Shown: positions 1 through 13,610, counted from the first letter of the stretch. The stretch is 64,000 nt of DNA from Sweltsa coloradensis (GCA_024449915.1 JAMZAV010000354.1:434001-498000); one strand, 5' to 3'. A program made the numbers and translations. Notes: a model not told the origin generated them from the letters alone.

Positions 1-3000
1 GAAAATATGTTGGTTAGATAAAAATTTCCATCAAAATATTATTATATTTTCATAGTATACACTATACAGTGATTGAAATTTGATGTAGAAGTCTGGCTTA
101 CAATTTTAATTTATAGTTTATCAAAGACGTCTTTTTAAAATATTTGTAGTCAAAAATATAACCATTAAAAATAAAAATGCTATAATAATTTAGTACATCT
201 ACAGAATGTAATAAATACACTGTGTAGAGATAATATGACATTTTTCAAATTAAATTCATATGCCTTTGGAGTAGGTAAGCTAATACCATGTAGCTTCAGT
301 CAAAAGCTTGAACTTTACAACATATTCCCAAAACATTTAGTAGGTAATATGTATAACAAATTTCACACAAACATTAACTAGCCGTTTGGCATCTCCTATC
401 TATCACTCGTTTATACTGGTAGCTTATCAACCTGTGTTGATAAACATGTTGAAAATAGAGAAGACCTATGTATCCTGGTACATGAATACATACAACGGTC
501 TTGTTTATTTTATTAAATCCATGTAATAATATTGTCCTGACACACAACACTACAAGGATACTATAAATATAATTCACTTTGTTTGGGCAACAATGGGTCT
601 ATAACTGTGTGACACTTTTATAAATCATCTCAAAACATGAAATGTTGTAGAATTTGCTATAAACATGCACCACACATACCTAGTTATATAGATAGAACAA
701 TAGAAGGTGAGGCCGATAGCAGATTATTTTCATAATCAAATGTATTTTCATATCTAACTTCTTGTAGTACAAGAAAAAATTCTTATCTTTTATATCAAAT
801 CCAGTAAAAATATTTCAAATAATATTTTGAAGATATTTTATCTTTACACAGCTGTTTGCAGAATTGGTTTGTCCTTAAATGACCTCTTAAATTTTTGGGA
901 AATGTCCAAGTAATATTTTTATATTTGTTTCTATGTAGAACATCATTATTGATCAAGCAGATCTTGCAGTTCAAGCCTGTACACGAGGTCATAAATGCGA
1001 GCAAACACAAGTGTACGTACCAATGATTGGGTCAAATCAGGTTCATTAATGCAAAGTTTTATGACCGGCATCTTAATGTCTAGTCTGGCAGTTTAGTCCT
1101 AGAATTCCGCACGGGCTATTGATAACTGCCATGGCAGCTAAATGTTAATTAGTCTGGGACTAACTTATTATTGCCATAGTGATGAACAATCGCGCACATG
1201 GAATACCCTGGGACTAAACTATTCAGTCCCAAACTAAACATTTAGCGAGCCATCATAATACTGAGCCAAAGTAAAATTTATTGTCTATTTACATATTACA
1301 GAATGAATGCCAATATTTAACTAGTCAATGTCACCAATGTAGAAATGGGAATGGGAATCACAAAGCATTAGTGTGCTGCTGTTAGGGCACATACCACAAA
1401 CATAAACCGAAGTTAGGGTATGCTTAAACTCTTGTAAGTGAAGGCTTTTTAGCTGAAAATGAGATGTGTTGATGAAAATATAAATTGATTTTCTTCAAAT
1501 AAGACTCATACTTTTATCAGAAATATTTCTGTTATGTGTATTTAATTTATTTATTGAATACACACCAAATAAGGTTTATTTATGTTCTTACATGCAGGGC
1601 TGCTCTGTCGTGTAAAGAAATAAGAATGTTGAAGTTATGTTTTTATGATGAATGTTGATGATGATCAAAGTGTCATGGGCATGGTATGTCACAGTTCAGT
1701 GTATGAATGTTCATACCACAAGCATACAAATAAAAGCTCAACGCAACTCAAGGATATATTAACAGGATTACGTACATGACATTTTTAGAATTGTAAACGC
1801 ACTATAGTTCTGGTAGACTGTTGTTATTATTTACTCATATCAGGTAAAATACCTTGGTTGTGTGTAGGGGTGGAGGTGGGTGATACCGGTACATGTATCT
1901 AAAACAATTTATAGCTTCTAGGAGCAGAGATTTCATAATTCATATGTCCCCCATCCATAAAAAGTTTGTATAGAATTTGTTCACTTCTAAACCAGATATT
2001 ACTAATTCTCACACAAAAAGACAAAGTGAATTGATCCAATAGAAGATTAGTGGGTACTATTTGTTATGCATGTAGAACCCAACAATAATATAGAACAAAT
2101 AATTGTTAGCCAGAGTATGCTGAAGTACAGTAGGTGAAGCAATATAATTAATCAATGGCTAATCTTGTAATTTTAAATAAATCTCAAAACTGCATTGGGT
2201 GGGATGAAATGAAGATTTAATGGGTTGCTCAAATGTGCTTTGGATCTATTTAGATGATATTATGAAAATATCTCAAAATGAACTATCCATTATTTATATA
2301 TACAATGCAAATCAGATCAATGTTGTGATATATTTAAAAAATATGTAAAATGTTGTCAATCAGTTAACCTTTAAATTACCTACTAACTATTATAATGGTC
2401 ATGTTGCTATGCAAATTAGAGATAATGTAAATTTGGCCTACACATTTTGTTATCTCAGGTTTGTAGGTGTTCAGAAATAGGTTGCCAAAATATGTGAATT
2501 GCAATGCAACAAAGTTGTGTCAATATTTTCATGTAGGTAAATTTTGTTTTCAGACATGTTGAAATTTTATAAGCTGTCAGCTCTATTTACCTATTGATGT
2601 TTATACTCCACTTTACATTGTTATAATATAAACAACAATATTTAGTAAAAAATAAAATACATATTTTTGCTTTAGTATTATTAAATGTGAGTTGTGAAAC
2701 GTTTTTATGAACAAAATTGTGTTTGAACAACAATATAATAATGTGATGACATAGTGGCATAATAAGCCAATAATGCAGGTATATTATGAAGAGATGAAAA
2801 ACTAATTATTAATGAGATTTTACCCTGAAGTACGATATTTTGAGAAGCTATTTAGATAATTCAGATGAAAGCAATCACTTTCTAAGATTACTTTTGGAAT
2901 GTGTTGGTTTATGTTGTAACCCTTGCCGTTTCCAATGTATACACAGTACAGTAGTAAAATATCACACCTTTCAAAATGTATGTGCGTCGTGTGCTTCAAT

Positions 3001-3384
3001 AATGCGTATCTAATCACTCATTATTCACGTTGATTTGAAAGTTGTTAAATTTGTAAAATAAAAACAAATCTTTAAATCACCAGAGTCATTATGTCCTACT
3101 TAAATCAAATGGGTACAATATTTTCTTCAATTCAACGTAACAAATTTTGAAACCATTACAAGAATAGTTACAATTTTTACATACTTGTATTTCATACTAC
3201 TTTTTAAAATATTTAGACATTGTGGCTCTGGCAATGTCATATAATAGAATGATAGAAAACCATTTATATTTGTAATTATTTTCTGTAGAAGGTAAACCTA
3301 GTCATTAAGTCGTATAGTGACCAACTGAGTTAATTTTTCGCTGTTAAAGTTGAATCTCACTGTTGTAAAATATATTATGTAAAT
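1..3384. other. Non-coding AT-rich stretch, no recognised gene
   Basis: No open frame here looks like protein on either strand. It lies downstream of the TRPV gene and could be 3' UTR, another intron or intergenic. Around 1088-1250 there is an imperfect inverted arrangement of CTGGGACTAA/TTAGTCCCA words, which may be a decayed short transposon. Nothing else stands out. Confidence 0.5.
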
Positions 3385-3789
3385 AAGGGGTGTGCGAATA
3401 GTGATTTTAAGGTTCAAATTGAACGTTGAATAGATTATAATCAAAAGTTGGAAAATCAAATACGAATATCGATTTTTAAACCAAATACCAAATTTCGCAT
3501 TTACTGTAGGTCGTTTATAAATAAATGGAAAATGGAATGCATAAAACTGGGGTGCGAGTCACAATCGCATGCAAAATTTTTTACTCTGTTTTTAATGATT
3601 ATAATAAACAAAAGTTGATTAGTTCAACCTAAAGCTCGTCGTAGGAAATCCTGTAAAATTTCATAACCGTAGAGAGATTGCAACAGGCGAAGACCAAATA
3701 CAGAGGGGTGCCTCGGTAGGGTGCCTAGTCGAATAGTAACTTCACTTGACAACTATTCACAAATATTATTCGAATTTCACACACCCCTA
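3385..3789. mobile_element. hAT-like MITE, 405 bp
   Basis: The ends are inverted copies: AAGGGGTGTGCGAATAG on the left and TTCGAATTTCACACACCCCTA on the right. Flanking octamers ATGTAAAT and TTGTAAAC agree at 6 of 8 positions, as expected for an aged hAT-type 8-bp target duplication. The interior has no coding potential and is AT-rich, with another inverted word GAATAGTGA/CAACTATTCAC near the ends. Confidence 0.6.
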
Positions 3790-5244
3790 TTGTAAACCAT
3801 ATTCTATGTCAAGCTATTAGCAAATACATTTGCCATTTTATTTATCATAAGAAAGTTATGATTTCAAATGATGTCTATGCCTTGTTGATTCTCAGAATGT
3901 ATTTTTGCAAGTTAATGTTTTTAAGCATCAAGAGTTGCTGTATAGGGTTTGTGATGCAAATAATTTTATACACCTTATATCAAAATGCATATTCTTTTAA
4001 ATGCCAAATAAATGTGTTAAGTATTTTAATATATATTATTACAATGTAAACTATGGTGTAGTAATTTATGCTATTTCCTTTCTTCCTTTCTTATAAAAGT
4101 TAAATTGTTAAATTATCATTAAATGAAAGTTAAAGTTTAGAATTCGAGTTTTGATTCTGCATTTTGGGTTAATTATTTACTTAGTATATGCATTGTGTGC
4201 ATGTGCATGCATTGCCAGAAGTGAAATATTGCATCATTAAAGAAGAAATTGTTATGATACTTGTAAAATTAAAAAATCCCCCCAAAACACTAAATACTTT
4301 CAAATTAACTGTCTTTGCCCATGTTTCCTGATACGTTTAGGTGCATTTCTGGATTGTATTTTCCAAGAGACATTGCTTGGAACCCCAAAATATTTCTGTT
4401 TGTGCTCCTGCAGGGTAAGGTGCAGTGATATAATTAAAATCTGTAAAAGTAATGAACCAGTCTGTATTGCTGTTGATAGTCTTCACTTTGTCAAAGGTGG
4501 AGGTATTTACATTGAATTACGAAAAATATTATAAGTAACATAACAAGTGAGTGAATCATGTGATCTGGGAGGTTGTGGGGGACCACTGCATCTACGATTT
4601 GTGTCTATGTGTGTTGTGTATTTAGATGACTACAGCCCCAGCTTGGGACTAACTTAACTCGTACAGTGTAGCTCAAAGGTGTTGGAATATTATATAGTAG
4701 GTCTAGATGATGCATGAGCGCTGCTGTACCTATTGCTAATTGGCGGCCGGACAGCGGCCATTTTATTGGCAAAGCAAAATGTCAAATGATCATTTCCTTG
4801 TTAAAACTCGCCTTTTGTCTACCCTATTTGAACATTATTAGGTCATGTTGTGAATTTATTTTTACACATAGCATTGTAAAAGGACTAATGTGTTTATCGA
4901 GTATTTTACCAGCTATTAACCTCTAAAATATGAGTTTTATATTAGGCTATTTTAACCTCGAAAAGTAAAAAATAGAATCATATTGATCGAATAATACAGA
5001 TATGTTTGACTAAAAATTAAGATTACACAATATTGTCTCCTAGAAAGAGGTATTGATCACTTTAACAGCTGTATATATCCAAATTGAGTAGGGCCATTGT
5101 GTAGGCTCAATTGATTGATTGATTGAATATTGCACACAGCTGGTTTGACAGACATAGGGAAACACATGTAAATGCCAATAATAATATGTCGGCCGTCAAT
5201 TAACAATAAGTTTCCGCGAACGGCCGCTATGGAGTGCTAGGAGC
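3790..5244. other. Non-coding stretch with one diverged minisatellite unit
   Basis: No credible coding frame. At 4630-4672 there is a diverged copy of the minisatellite unit (CTACAGCCCCAGCTTGGGAC), then AACTCGTACAGTG, about 600 bp away from the array at 5261. This suggests a local duplication source. The short plus-strand frame at 4714-4926 shows no family features. Confidence 0.5.
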
Positions 5245-5260
5245 TTGGTGTGTTTGTGTG

Positions 5261-5460
5261 TCTGCATGCCCCTACAGCCCCAGCTTGGGACTCTGACTCG
5301 TACTGTGTGTGTCTGCATGCCCCTACAGCCCCAGCTTGGGACTCTGACTTGTACTGTGTGTGTCTGCTTGCCCCTACAGCCCCAGCTTGGGACTCTGACT
5401 CGTACTGTGTGTGTCTGCTTGCCCCTACAGCCCCAGCTTGGGACTCTGACTCGTACTGTG
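5261..5460. repeat. 51-bp minisatellite, about four units
   Basis: Near-identical units start at 5261, 5312, 5363 and 5414; the last is cut at 5460. Core of each unit: CCCTACAGCCCCAGCTTGGG, then ACTCTGACTCGTACTGTG. Because 51 is divisible by three, long artificial open frames appear in all phases; these are not genes. On the minus strand the first unit overlaps the tail of the TRPV C-terminal frame and supplies its TAG stop. Confidence 0.9.
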
Positions 5461-5682
5461 CAGCTTGGTTATCCCCGCCAGCTGTCGCTTCTTCACCATC
5501 CTCACGTGAATCCTCTTCATCTCTAGGATCTCCTTCATCTCCTCTTTGTCCTCCTCGGTCTGGTTGAGTCTGAGGACTAGTGCTCGACGCCCGTCACTCA
5601 TGGGCTGGCTGTACCACATGAGCTTCTTGAGTCTCTCTTGCGGACTCACCCCTCTCTCCACAACCAGCACGATACGAGCCCA
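5425..5682 (-). CDS. TRPV exon: TRP helix and proximal C-terminus (3' border uncertain)
   Basis: The acceptor is TGTTGTTGCAG|TGGGCT. The frame continues directly from EWQRQ to [14 protein letters not shown], then [39 protein letters not shown] and EMKRIH. Two 3' ends are possible. (i) A strong donor CAC|GTGAGG lies at 5505-5504, so the exon would be 5506-5682 and a further exon lies downstream, unrecognised. (ii) The frame reads on through [14 protein letters not shown] and ten more residues to a TAG at 5427-5425. In the second case the last residues are made from the first unit of the 51-bp minisatellite. I could not choose from the sequence. 85 codons are open up to the stop. Confidence 0.9.
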   Translation of the reverse strand, partial: WARIVLVVERGVSPQERLKKLMWYSQPMSDGRRALVLRLNQTEEDKEEMKEILEMKRIHVRMVKKRQLAGITKLHSTSQSPKLGL

Positions 5683-5753
5683 CTGCAACAACACACTCGT
5701 ACATACACCGAGGAATGGCCTTTTATCTGTGAGGTAATTTGTGATGGTTTAAC

Positions 5754-6265
5754 CAGTGTTGTGACTGTTAATTTATTTTTTATCTAGATGAAGATAATTC
5801 TCCAAAAAATTATCTAGATAAGATAGAAGATAAAGTGTAGAAAATTATCAAGAAAAAAAAAAAGATAAATAAAAATAGTGATTTGATAAATTTGCTTAGA
5901 TAAAAGATGATAGCCTCATTATTGAGATTTAGGTTTTTTTAAATATTTTTTTTCTCCTACGACAGTTTTCTTGTCAATCGTAATATTTGGCAGACTTTCA
6001 AGTTGAAATTACCCGCGTACGCACATTACAACTAGTAGAAGTATTTTTCATTTAAAAAGGTAATTATTTTTTTGTCTACATTGTTGTTTATTATTTTATC
6101 TAAAAAATGTTATCTAAAAGCTTACAAAGTTTAGATAAGATAAACTTTTTTATCTAGATAATTGAAAAAGATAACAACAAAGACTTATATAGATAAGATA
6201 ATAGATAACGAAATTTATATAGATAGATTATCAAGATAAGTTTATCTAGATAAATCACAACACTG
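5754..6265. mobile_element. hAT-type MITE, 512 bp, rich in TATCTAGATA
   Basis: Terminal inverted repeats are CAGTGTTGTGA at the left and TCACAACACTG at the right. Flanking octamers GGTTTAAC (5746-5753) and GATTTAAC (6266-6273) match 7 of 8, the hAT hallmark. The interior is built from many copies of the palindromic word TTATCTAGATAA and of GATAAGATAA, pairing between the two halves. It is non-coding and lies in the TRPV intron between the S6 and TRP-helix exons. Confidence 0.8.
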
Positions 6266-6739
6266 GATTTAACTGACTAAAACTTGAAATCTTTCGTGGT
6301 AAATCTGCTCAGGACAACTTGCCCCTTTTTCTCAAGATTAATTGGTAAAAAGTGTAAGGTTACTAACTGTTAGGGAATGTCAAAGGGCTACTAGAGGTTT
6401 GTTTTTGAGCTGTTGCATCCAATGGTTCCCTCGCGTTCTGAGGAAGGAAGCGGAGCTTCCGAAAATTTACGCACTTTTTGGTAAGTGTTTTATTTTTCTG
6501 ACCGGGTTATTGTTCGTGTGTTTGTGTTTAATTATATCTTCCCGGTCTAAGAGTCTGGGTTTTGAATTATCAATGAAATGTATTTAATAATGTAGTTTGA
6601 CGACTGTATTATTTACAATTTTTGGAACATTATAAATAAGACGTTCGAGTAAAGTCGTGCCGCGCACTTGATTTTTATACTTATACATATTTATTTCTCA
6701 ATTCCATTAATCGTGAAACGCTACTGAGGAATTATTGAT

Positions 6740-6930
6740 TATTTGTCACCCGACCGGCAATCGGGAGACCCGGGTTCGTTCCCCGGCTGACATGGAATTT
6801 TTAATTTCTGTATTGATTTTCACACATGTTATACATTACTTGTTTAACTTCTACAATTTTGATAGCACAAGGCTCTCGGGAAATTGTATTCTGTTGTTGG
6901 TCGAGAGATAAATAAACTAAAATAGATTGA
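6740..6930. repeat. Family E fragment with tRNA-like T arm
   Basis: Contains CGGGAGACCCGGGTTCGTTC followed by CCCGGCTGACATGGAATTTT and TAATTTCTG. The same TAATTTCTGAATT context and a T-arm-like word occur in the palindrome at 7696-7805 and near 37065-37200. A tRNA-derived origin is likely, but no complete cloverleaf can be drawn. Confidence 0.45.
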
Positions 6931-7350
6931 AATATCTCCACCCTTGTACTTTATATACCTGCTCTGAAGCTCTACAGTAATTGCACTCGTAGATAGCGTT
7001 TCAATTCCCATCACGTCAACATCGAGGCTTCACTATTTCCAGACATGTTGTGTTATGTAAGTGTACAACTCCAGTTCACCGTCTTTTATTACTTGGAATT
7101 CTGTGTTTGGACAGTTTGATGAAACGCAGTTGGCTTTTCCTCTCTGCTACTTCTCGACTTGGTTAAATATTGACTCAGGGGCACTAAACCCCACTCCAGA
7201 CATAATTAGATCGCGCATTCGCCTTAATACCCCGTTTGAGAGCACCTCAACCGGTCAGCGAGAGAAGAAAAACAGTGTTATACAAACACGCGAGGAAATC
7301 GCTGACATTAATTTAAAGCGTGTGCTCAGATAATGAAATTATTTACAGGA

Positions 7351-8085
7351 ATACTGTGAATAGGGCATCGTTTCTAAAATGTTGCACATATAAACTTTAA
7401 GTTTCTCCCTCAAAGAAAACCCTAATCTAAAGAGGTATTTACATAAAGTTTAAATTAAAATTAAATCATGCATTTTAAAATTGTTTTCAAAGCCACTTTC
7501 TGTTTTTTAAATTCTTTGTTGAAACTTTGGCCTAAGGGCTGGTATTCTAAAACAAATATACCAACTAAATGTTGGTTTAATTTCATAAAAAAATACTATT
7601 CATGTAAATTATTTCATTATCTGAGCACACGATAAAAATAATGTCAGTTATTTCTTCCCTCGTTTGTGTAATTAAACCACCAGTTAGTTATTATTTACCT
7701 CAATTCAGAAACTAAAAAAGTCCGCCCCAACCGGGACTCGAACCACGGGTCTCCACTAGTCCCGGTTGGGGCGGAATTTTTAATTTCTGAATTGTAGTAA
7801 ATAATAACAATTACACCTACGGGAGTGTTTCCCGACCAACCAAATCGAGAAATACACCAGATAGTATTGTGTATTTGTTTTTGTCACCGTGAAAGAAAAG
7901 TTTCGACTAAGAATCTAGAAAGTAGAAAGTTGCTATGAAAACAATAATTTAAAATGTATAATTTAATTTAAATTTCAACTTCATATAAAGACTTCGTCAG
8001 ATTAGGGTTTTCTTTGAGGGTAATACTTAAAAGATGGGTCTTACATTTTAGGAACGATGGCCTATTCACAGGAGAGACTTGTTTA
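7351..8085. repeat. Large imperfect palindrome (foldback), about 735 bp
   Basis: The left arm (7351-7745) and the right arm (7750-8085) are reverse complements over most of their length. Shared words include CTGTGAATAGG, CATCGTT, CCCTCAAAGAAAACCCTAAT, CATTTTAAA and GTTTTCA. The centre is a near-perfect stem: CCGCCCCAACCGGGACT at 7722-7738 pairs with 7758-7774, extended by AATTCAGAAA/TTTCTGAATT. The centre holds a tRNA-like T arm (GGGACTCGAACC). A second, offset inverted pair links 7285-7345 with 7605-7665 (ATTATCTGAGCACACG). Confidence 0.75.
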
Positions 8086-8119
8086 TATCCACGTGGATAT
8101 AAATGAGAATTACCATATT

Positions 8120-8769
8120 TGTATCATTCTTCGACACACACAAAAAAATATTTTTACCACATAATCTATAGCATAATACTACACTAAAATGACCGTTTTA
8201 AAAATTATATCTTGTAACTGTGACTTTATACGAATTTTTCAATTTTTTTGATCCAGAAATTCGAAAAAATTGGCGATTTGGGAAATTTCTTAAATCGGCT
8301 TTAACCTGCTTTTTTGTTCTACATACATACTAGAGCATCGTACTAATCTAAAATAACCCTTTATAACATCGTTTCTTGAAACTGTGCACAAATATACCCT
8401 CAAACACGCAAAAATATGCATTCCAAAATCACACCCATGCTTGGTAAACAGCATATTTTGACCGAACCACTTGCCCAAATAACAAAACAAAATATATAGA
8501 GGATTTACAGAAAAGGCTACCGAGTACGTCAATAATGGTCAATACTTTTTTTGGATCAAAATCCTCCAAGGTCACGGGGCATAAAGATCGTCCCCATGTT
8601 ATTTCTTATGAGAGATTCTTCCCGATGGGACCTAGCTCGAAAAATAGCCAGTTTGACAATTTTTTACCGGGTCATGGTGGACCCATTAATATTTCTGTTA
8701 ATTTCTAAATTCATAACTAGTTAGCCTGAATGAAATATATTTTTTTGAGTTTAGCGGGTGAATACCCCT
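8120..8769 (-). mobile_element. Family D element, reverse copy
   Basis: Reverse-complement copy of the element at 22759-23396. Shared words include TCTATAGCATAATACTACAC, TAAAATGACCGTTTTAAAAA, AACATGGGGACGATC (inverted) and ATAACTAGTTAGC. It ends in GGGTGAATACCCCT next to TTAA (8770-8773). The other end is not clear, so this copy may have lost its first bases. Short frames inside are not conserved between copies. Confidence 0.75.
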
Positions 8770-8773
8770 TTAA

Positions 8774-9925
8774 GTAGCTTCACTCCGTACTTTAGTGCGG
8801 AAAGTAGAAGGGGATGGGAGTGATAAGTGAGGGTGGATGTAGGAGATTGGAGGAAGAATGTGAATTACTCGTAAGGAAATTTAAAGGAAGTAAAGAGTTT
8901 GCCGTGAACGTTAAAAGTAGTACTTTCAGGTAAAGAATCTAAAGTGAAAATCTAAAGTGGATTTAATATAAAAAGTAGAGAAAAAAGAACATGGACAGTG
9001 GATATCGGTTAGAAGAGAGACGAGATTAAAAATGGGATGTATTATGATGTGAATGAAAAGTCTTGGCAAAACTCACACCCAATCAAAACTCCCCTTCGAA
9101 CAGGAATCAAGTGTTAACAATCTCATTAAGTGGGCCTCGGAACAACCAACCCCGCCCCTAAGCACTTAATTTAATGTTGCGCCGTGGGTGAATTAGCCAT
9201 TAGGGAAATCGTCTTGCTCTATGGAAATTAGATTTGATTGCATTCGTTTATAAATCTTATTTCCAAACGACTCTCATTCTAGCGATTACTTTCTGCTTTT
9301 TCGTTTTCAACGACTCTGTTCACCATTCAAAGGCTGAGAAACAACTCATTTACCATTGAATCCAAGGGGGAATACGCACACACTTTAAACGGGCGTTTTA
9401 TGGGTAATGTACTTTTTAGAGATGAACCTTTTGAAATGCCTACGATTCAATTGAGAAAGTATCGTCACTATTGCCCCTTAGGGAAATTTCTGAAAGTATG
9501 TTCCTATAAATTCAGTTACAAGTAAAATTTAATAAATGGATCCAGTAACCATTCTAGAGAATATTTATTTTCTTGATAGAAATATAGGATATTACAGCAC
9601 ACTGAAAAGGCTAGCTGTTCAAGTAAAGATTTTCCCAACTACTATTAATATACATTCCGTTTTTTTTTATGTTGACATGCTCTCATACCTAAACTTTTTA
9701 ATATGTAAATTATAATGGCGAAATATAACGTCCATTTATACGACGTATAGGATGGGGGTTCGATCGATACGTACTTATTCTAAATTCTGGTATAGATAGT
9801 GTATTCCATGATAAATTAAATATAAGAAAAATGTTCAATGGCTACTTGAATACGCATATCTTTCTACTTATATATTGTTCTTTCTACCTCCTCCAAAAAA
9901 TAAACACTGGCACGGGAGTATCAGA
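8774..9925. other. Intronic sequence without recognised feature
   Basis: A purine-rich tract at 8800-9060 (repeated GGAAG, AAAGTAGA) is followed by mixed sequence. No coding frame, RNA gene or clear repeat is visible. Confidence 0.4.
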
Positions 9926-10278
9926 AAGAGAGAGCGAAGCTAGTAAAACAACAAATCGTCAAAGAAAAATGCGAAAATAAAATAATACGTTTTTCCACAA
10001 TTTTCGATTTTTGGTGGAGGTGCCGGGTAGTATGAGGCATACAAAATAAAATGAGTGTTTGTTCGGGCATTCAAATCTTGTTGTTGGTAAGTTTGCGTTA
10101 CTCCTAGTCCCGCCCCCTGCCCTCCAGGGTCACCAAAAACTTTCTGTATCATACATTGTTAAAAGGCAATGTCAATAAACGCAAGTCAATCGGAGGTCAT
10201 GTTCGATGTTTATCGTGAGACGTGACACACGCACAGACGGACGGACAGAAAGGCCGTGCATATAGGGATCGCTCCCTG
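9926..10278 (+). mobile_element. Family C TIR element
   Basis: Bounded by GAGAGCGAAGCTAG at the left and ATCGCTCCCT at the right, which fits the family terminal repeat TAGGGAGCGAAGC. It carries the 16-mer GGTGGAGGTGCCGGGT at 10013-10028, then CCCTCCAGGGTCACCAAAAA, CAATCGGAGGTCATGTTCG and TATCGTGAGACGTGACACAC. The same modules in the same order occur at 35074-35320, 49152-49390 and, reversed, 53221-53450. No coding capacity. Confidence 0.7.
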
Positions 10279-10591
10279 CATCTTCTGCACATCTTGTTAT
10301 TTGTTATTTCCAATATGGCAGCTGATGCTATGTTTCTCACTATACAAATACAACCTTAAAATTCACAAATTGTTTAAGACAATATACGAGAAAATAATTA
10401 GGTTAATGCATTTGAAGTGATAGAACCTTGATTTACTTCTTAAGTGTACCACAAGTTAACACAATATTATTTCAGAATTTCCTTCAAAAGCAATCTGTTA
10501 TCATGTAGCCTCCTTAGGGAATGTTCGTTGATGGAAAGATATTCATTCATGAAGGTATGAAAATGTAAATAATCGACGATGCGAAATAATG

Positions 10592-10662
10592 TCACCCACT
10601 AAAAATCAGTATATAACTGAGTGGGCAGACTCTAATAAAATTTATTTATTTATTTATTATGT
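10592..10662 (+). repeat. Family A 3' end
   Basis: CCCACTAAAAATCAGTATAT, then AACTGAGTGGGCAGACTCTA and a (TTTA)n tail. A 3' fragment only. Confidence 0.7.
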
Positions 10663-11689
10663 CAAGTAGTGAGTAACGTCCTTGGAATAGAGTGAGAAAG
10701 TCACAGCCACTAAGATCCAACTCCAAGTCACCGCCCTCTAAATGTCTCGCGGATTCACGGCCTTCTAAGCCTCCACGGTTTTGCTCATCTCCTCGCAGTG
10801 ATTGAGAGCGACGAATCTTTGACGCTGTTCGTTCATACGAAGCCATGGTGTAATGAGAATATACCCCCTCCCTCGCCACTTCGGGCTAAGAAACTCCCAG
10901 GAGGATTAAGGGGAAAGATTACCGTCAATATTAACGTTTTTTGTAACATCGAAAAGGTGATGAGTGAAAGTAATCAGGTTTTGTTAAAACTAGAAATAGT
11001 ATGACAGAAATATTAATATCAATTTGAAATGATGTAATTAGATTAATAATTATGTGTTTTTTTGTGTAATTAAAAACCACACCGACTTTAGTGTATGAAT
11101 CTTTTTAAAAAGGGACAAAGTTTAAAACAAATACTGTTTTTGTTCGCTTTCTCTATGTTGTGCATTGTGCTTGAGTTATAAATACAAACCGATATTTTCG
11201 CGCTGCTTTAAGATTAGCTGTAGTCTGCCCCCTTAAGGGAAAAGTGTTTACCGGCGTGGAAAGCTCAAATCTGCTTTCTAAGGTCTCGGGAGAAACCCGT
11301 GTACGACTTCCTTTTGGTTGATGAGTTTTACTTCTACGAGATCCGAGAGCAATGAAATAATCGCAAGATGAAGGTATTAAATCGAAATATAGAAAGGTGA
11401 GAAATATTAAGACATTTTTTTATATCTCGCAAAGTACTCATATCTTGAATGTCTTTCACCCACGCAAAGCATGTTATTTAATGCACTACAGCTCTAGTTA
11501 CAAGGAAAACATGCTTTGAAGTACCTCTTACTTCCAAAGTCCAAGGTTATAAAATGTCCTAAAGTTCCCATAATAATTAACAATTGCATGGATATTATGC
11601 AGGCTAAATAAACAACATTAGTAGTAAGTGTTTGTAGTTTACATTTTTGCATAATTTGCATCTAAAATCTCCCAAAATAGTCGATCGTA

Positions 11690-11985
11690 CCCAACTAGTT
11701 TGGTCGGTGTTTTCTATTAAAATTGCCGGTGTCTAGTAGGCCATTGTTCACTCATCGATGATCGGCACCAACAGGGTTGTCTTAGACCGCTTTCAAATTA
11801 AAATCCCTGATTGAAAATCAGTAGTGTGACAGAGTCGGTGGAGTCTACATACGAATTAATAGTGTGACAGAGTCGGTGGAGTCTACATACGAATTAATGT
11901 GAAAGCGGTGGAGTTAATACAATATATTGAAGAGTTGTGAGTCTACAGACATATAGTGTGACAAGGTGGAGTCTACACATATTTA
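11690..11985 (+). repeat. Family A element with 38-bp internal tandem repeat
   Basis: The 5' half has the family words CCAACTAGTTTGGTCGGTG, GGTGTCTAGTAGGCCATTG and CACCAACAGGGTTG. The 3' part TGAAAATCAGTAGTGTGACA is followed by a direct repeat of a 38-bp unit (11823-11860 and 11861-11898; GAGTCGGTGGAGTCTACATA) and two decayed units to about 11970. The usual AGTGGGTAGACTCT has drifted to GGTGGAGTCTAC. Confidence 0.65.
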
Positions 11986-11989
11986 ATTA

Positions 11990-13215
<1,226 letters not shown>

Positions 13216-13349
13216 CTAATAGAAGAACACTTGCAAATACGTCCGAATAGAAATTGTGCTATAATCCAACAAACATCTTACAACTGAACACGGTTTTCGA
13301 CTTTTCTACGTTCACAGGGATCATTTGCCATCTAGTTTAATTTAATACC

Positions 13350-13610
13350 ATCGACAATGTTGGCTCGCGCGACTCTGATTCGGGAGGTCTCGAGTTCAAA
13401 TCCCGTCGAGACCGGCAATCCTGTTTGAAGGTTTTTACAAGGTTTTCCTCAGTCGTTAATGCGAATGCAAGGGATTGAGTCCTCTCAAACAGCCCTCGGA
13501 CATCCCTTCACAAGTGTCCTATCCGCAACATACCATGTAAGACACCTGACGAGGGCATGAATTGCACCCTGGAACGGCTTCCCATAAAAATTATATTAAT
13601 TTAATCCTAA
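13350..13610 (+). mobile_element. Family B tRNA-derived SINE, complete copy
   Basis: The tRNA-like head is TGTTGGCTCGCGCGACTCTG, then GGGAGGTCTCGAGTTCAAAT and CCCGTCGAGACCGGC, with a B-box-like GAGTTCAAATCCC. It is followed by the family body (GTTTTCCTCAGTCGTTAATG, TCAAACAGCCCTCGGACATC, CGCAACATACC) and the tail GCATGAATTGCACCCTGG, CGGCTTCCCA. TTTAAT words lie on both sides (13337-13346 and 13599-13606) and may be the target duplication. It sits inside the 598-bp TRPV intron. Confidence 0.8.

Noticed and set aside
5245..5567. Two overlapping plus-strand frames of 93 and 105 codons with repeated [20 protein letters not shown] units
   Set aside because: They come from the 51-bp minisatellite, whose length is a multiple of three, and oppose the TRPV exon.
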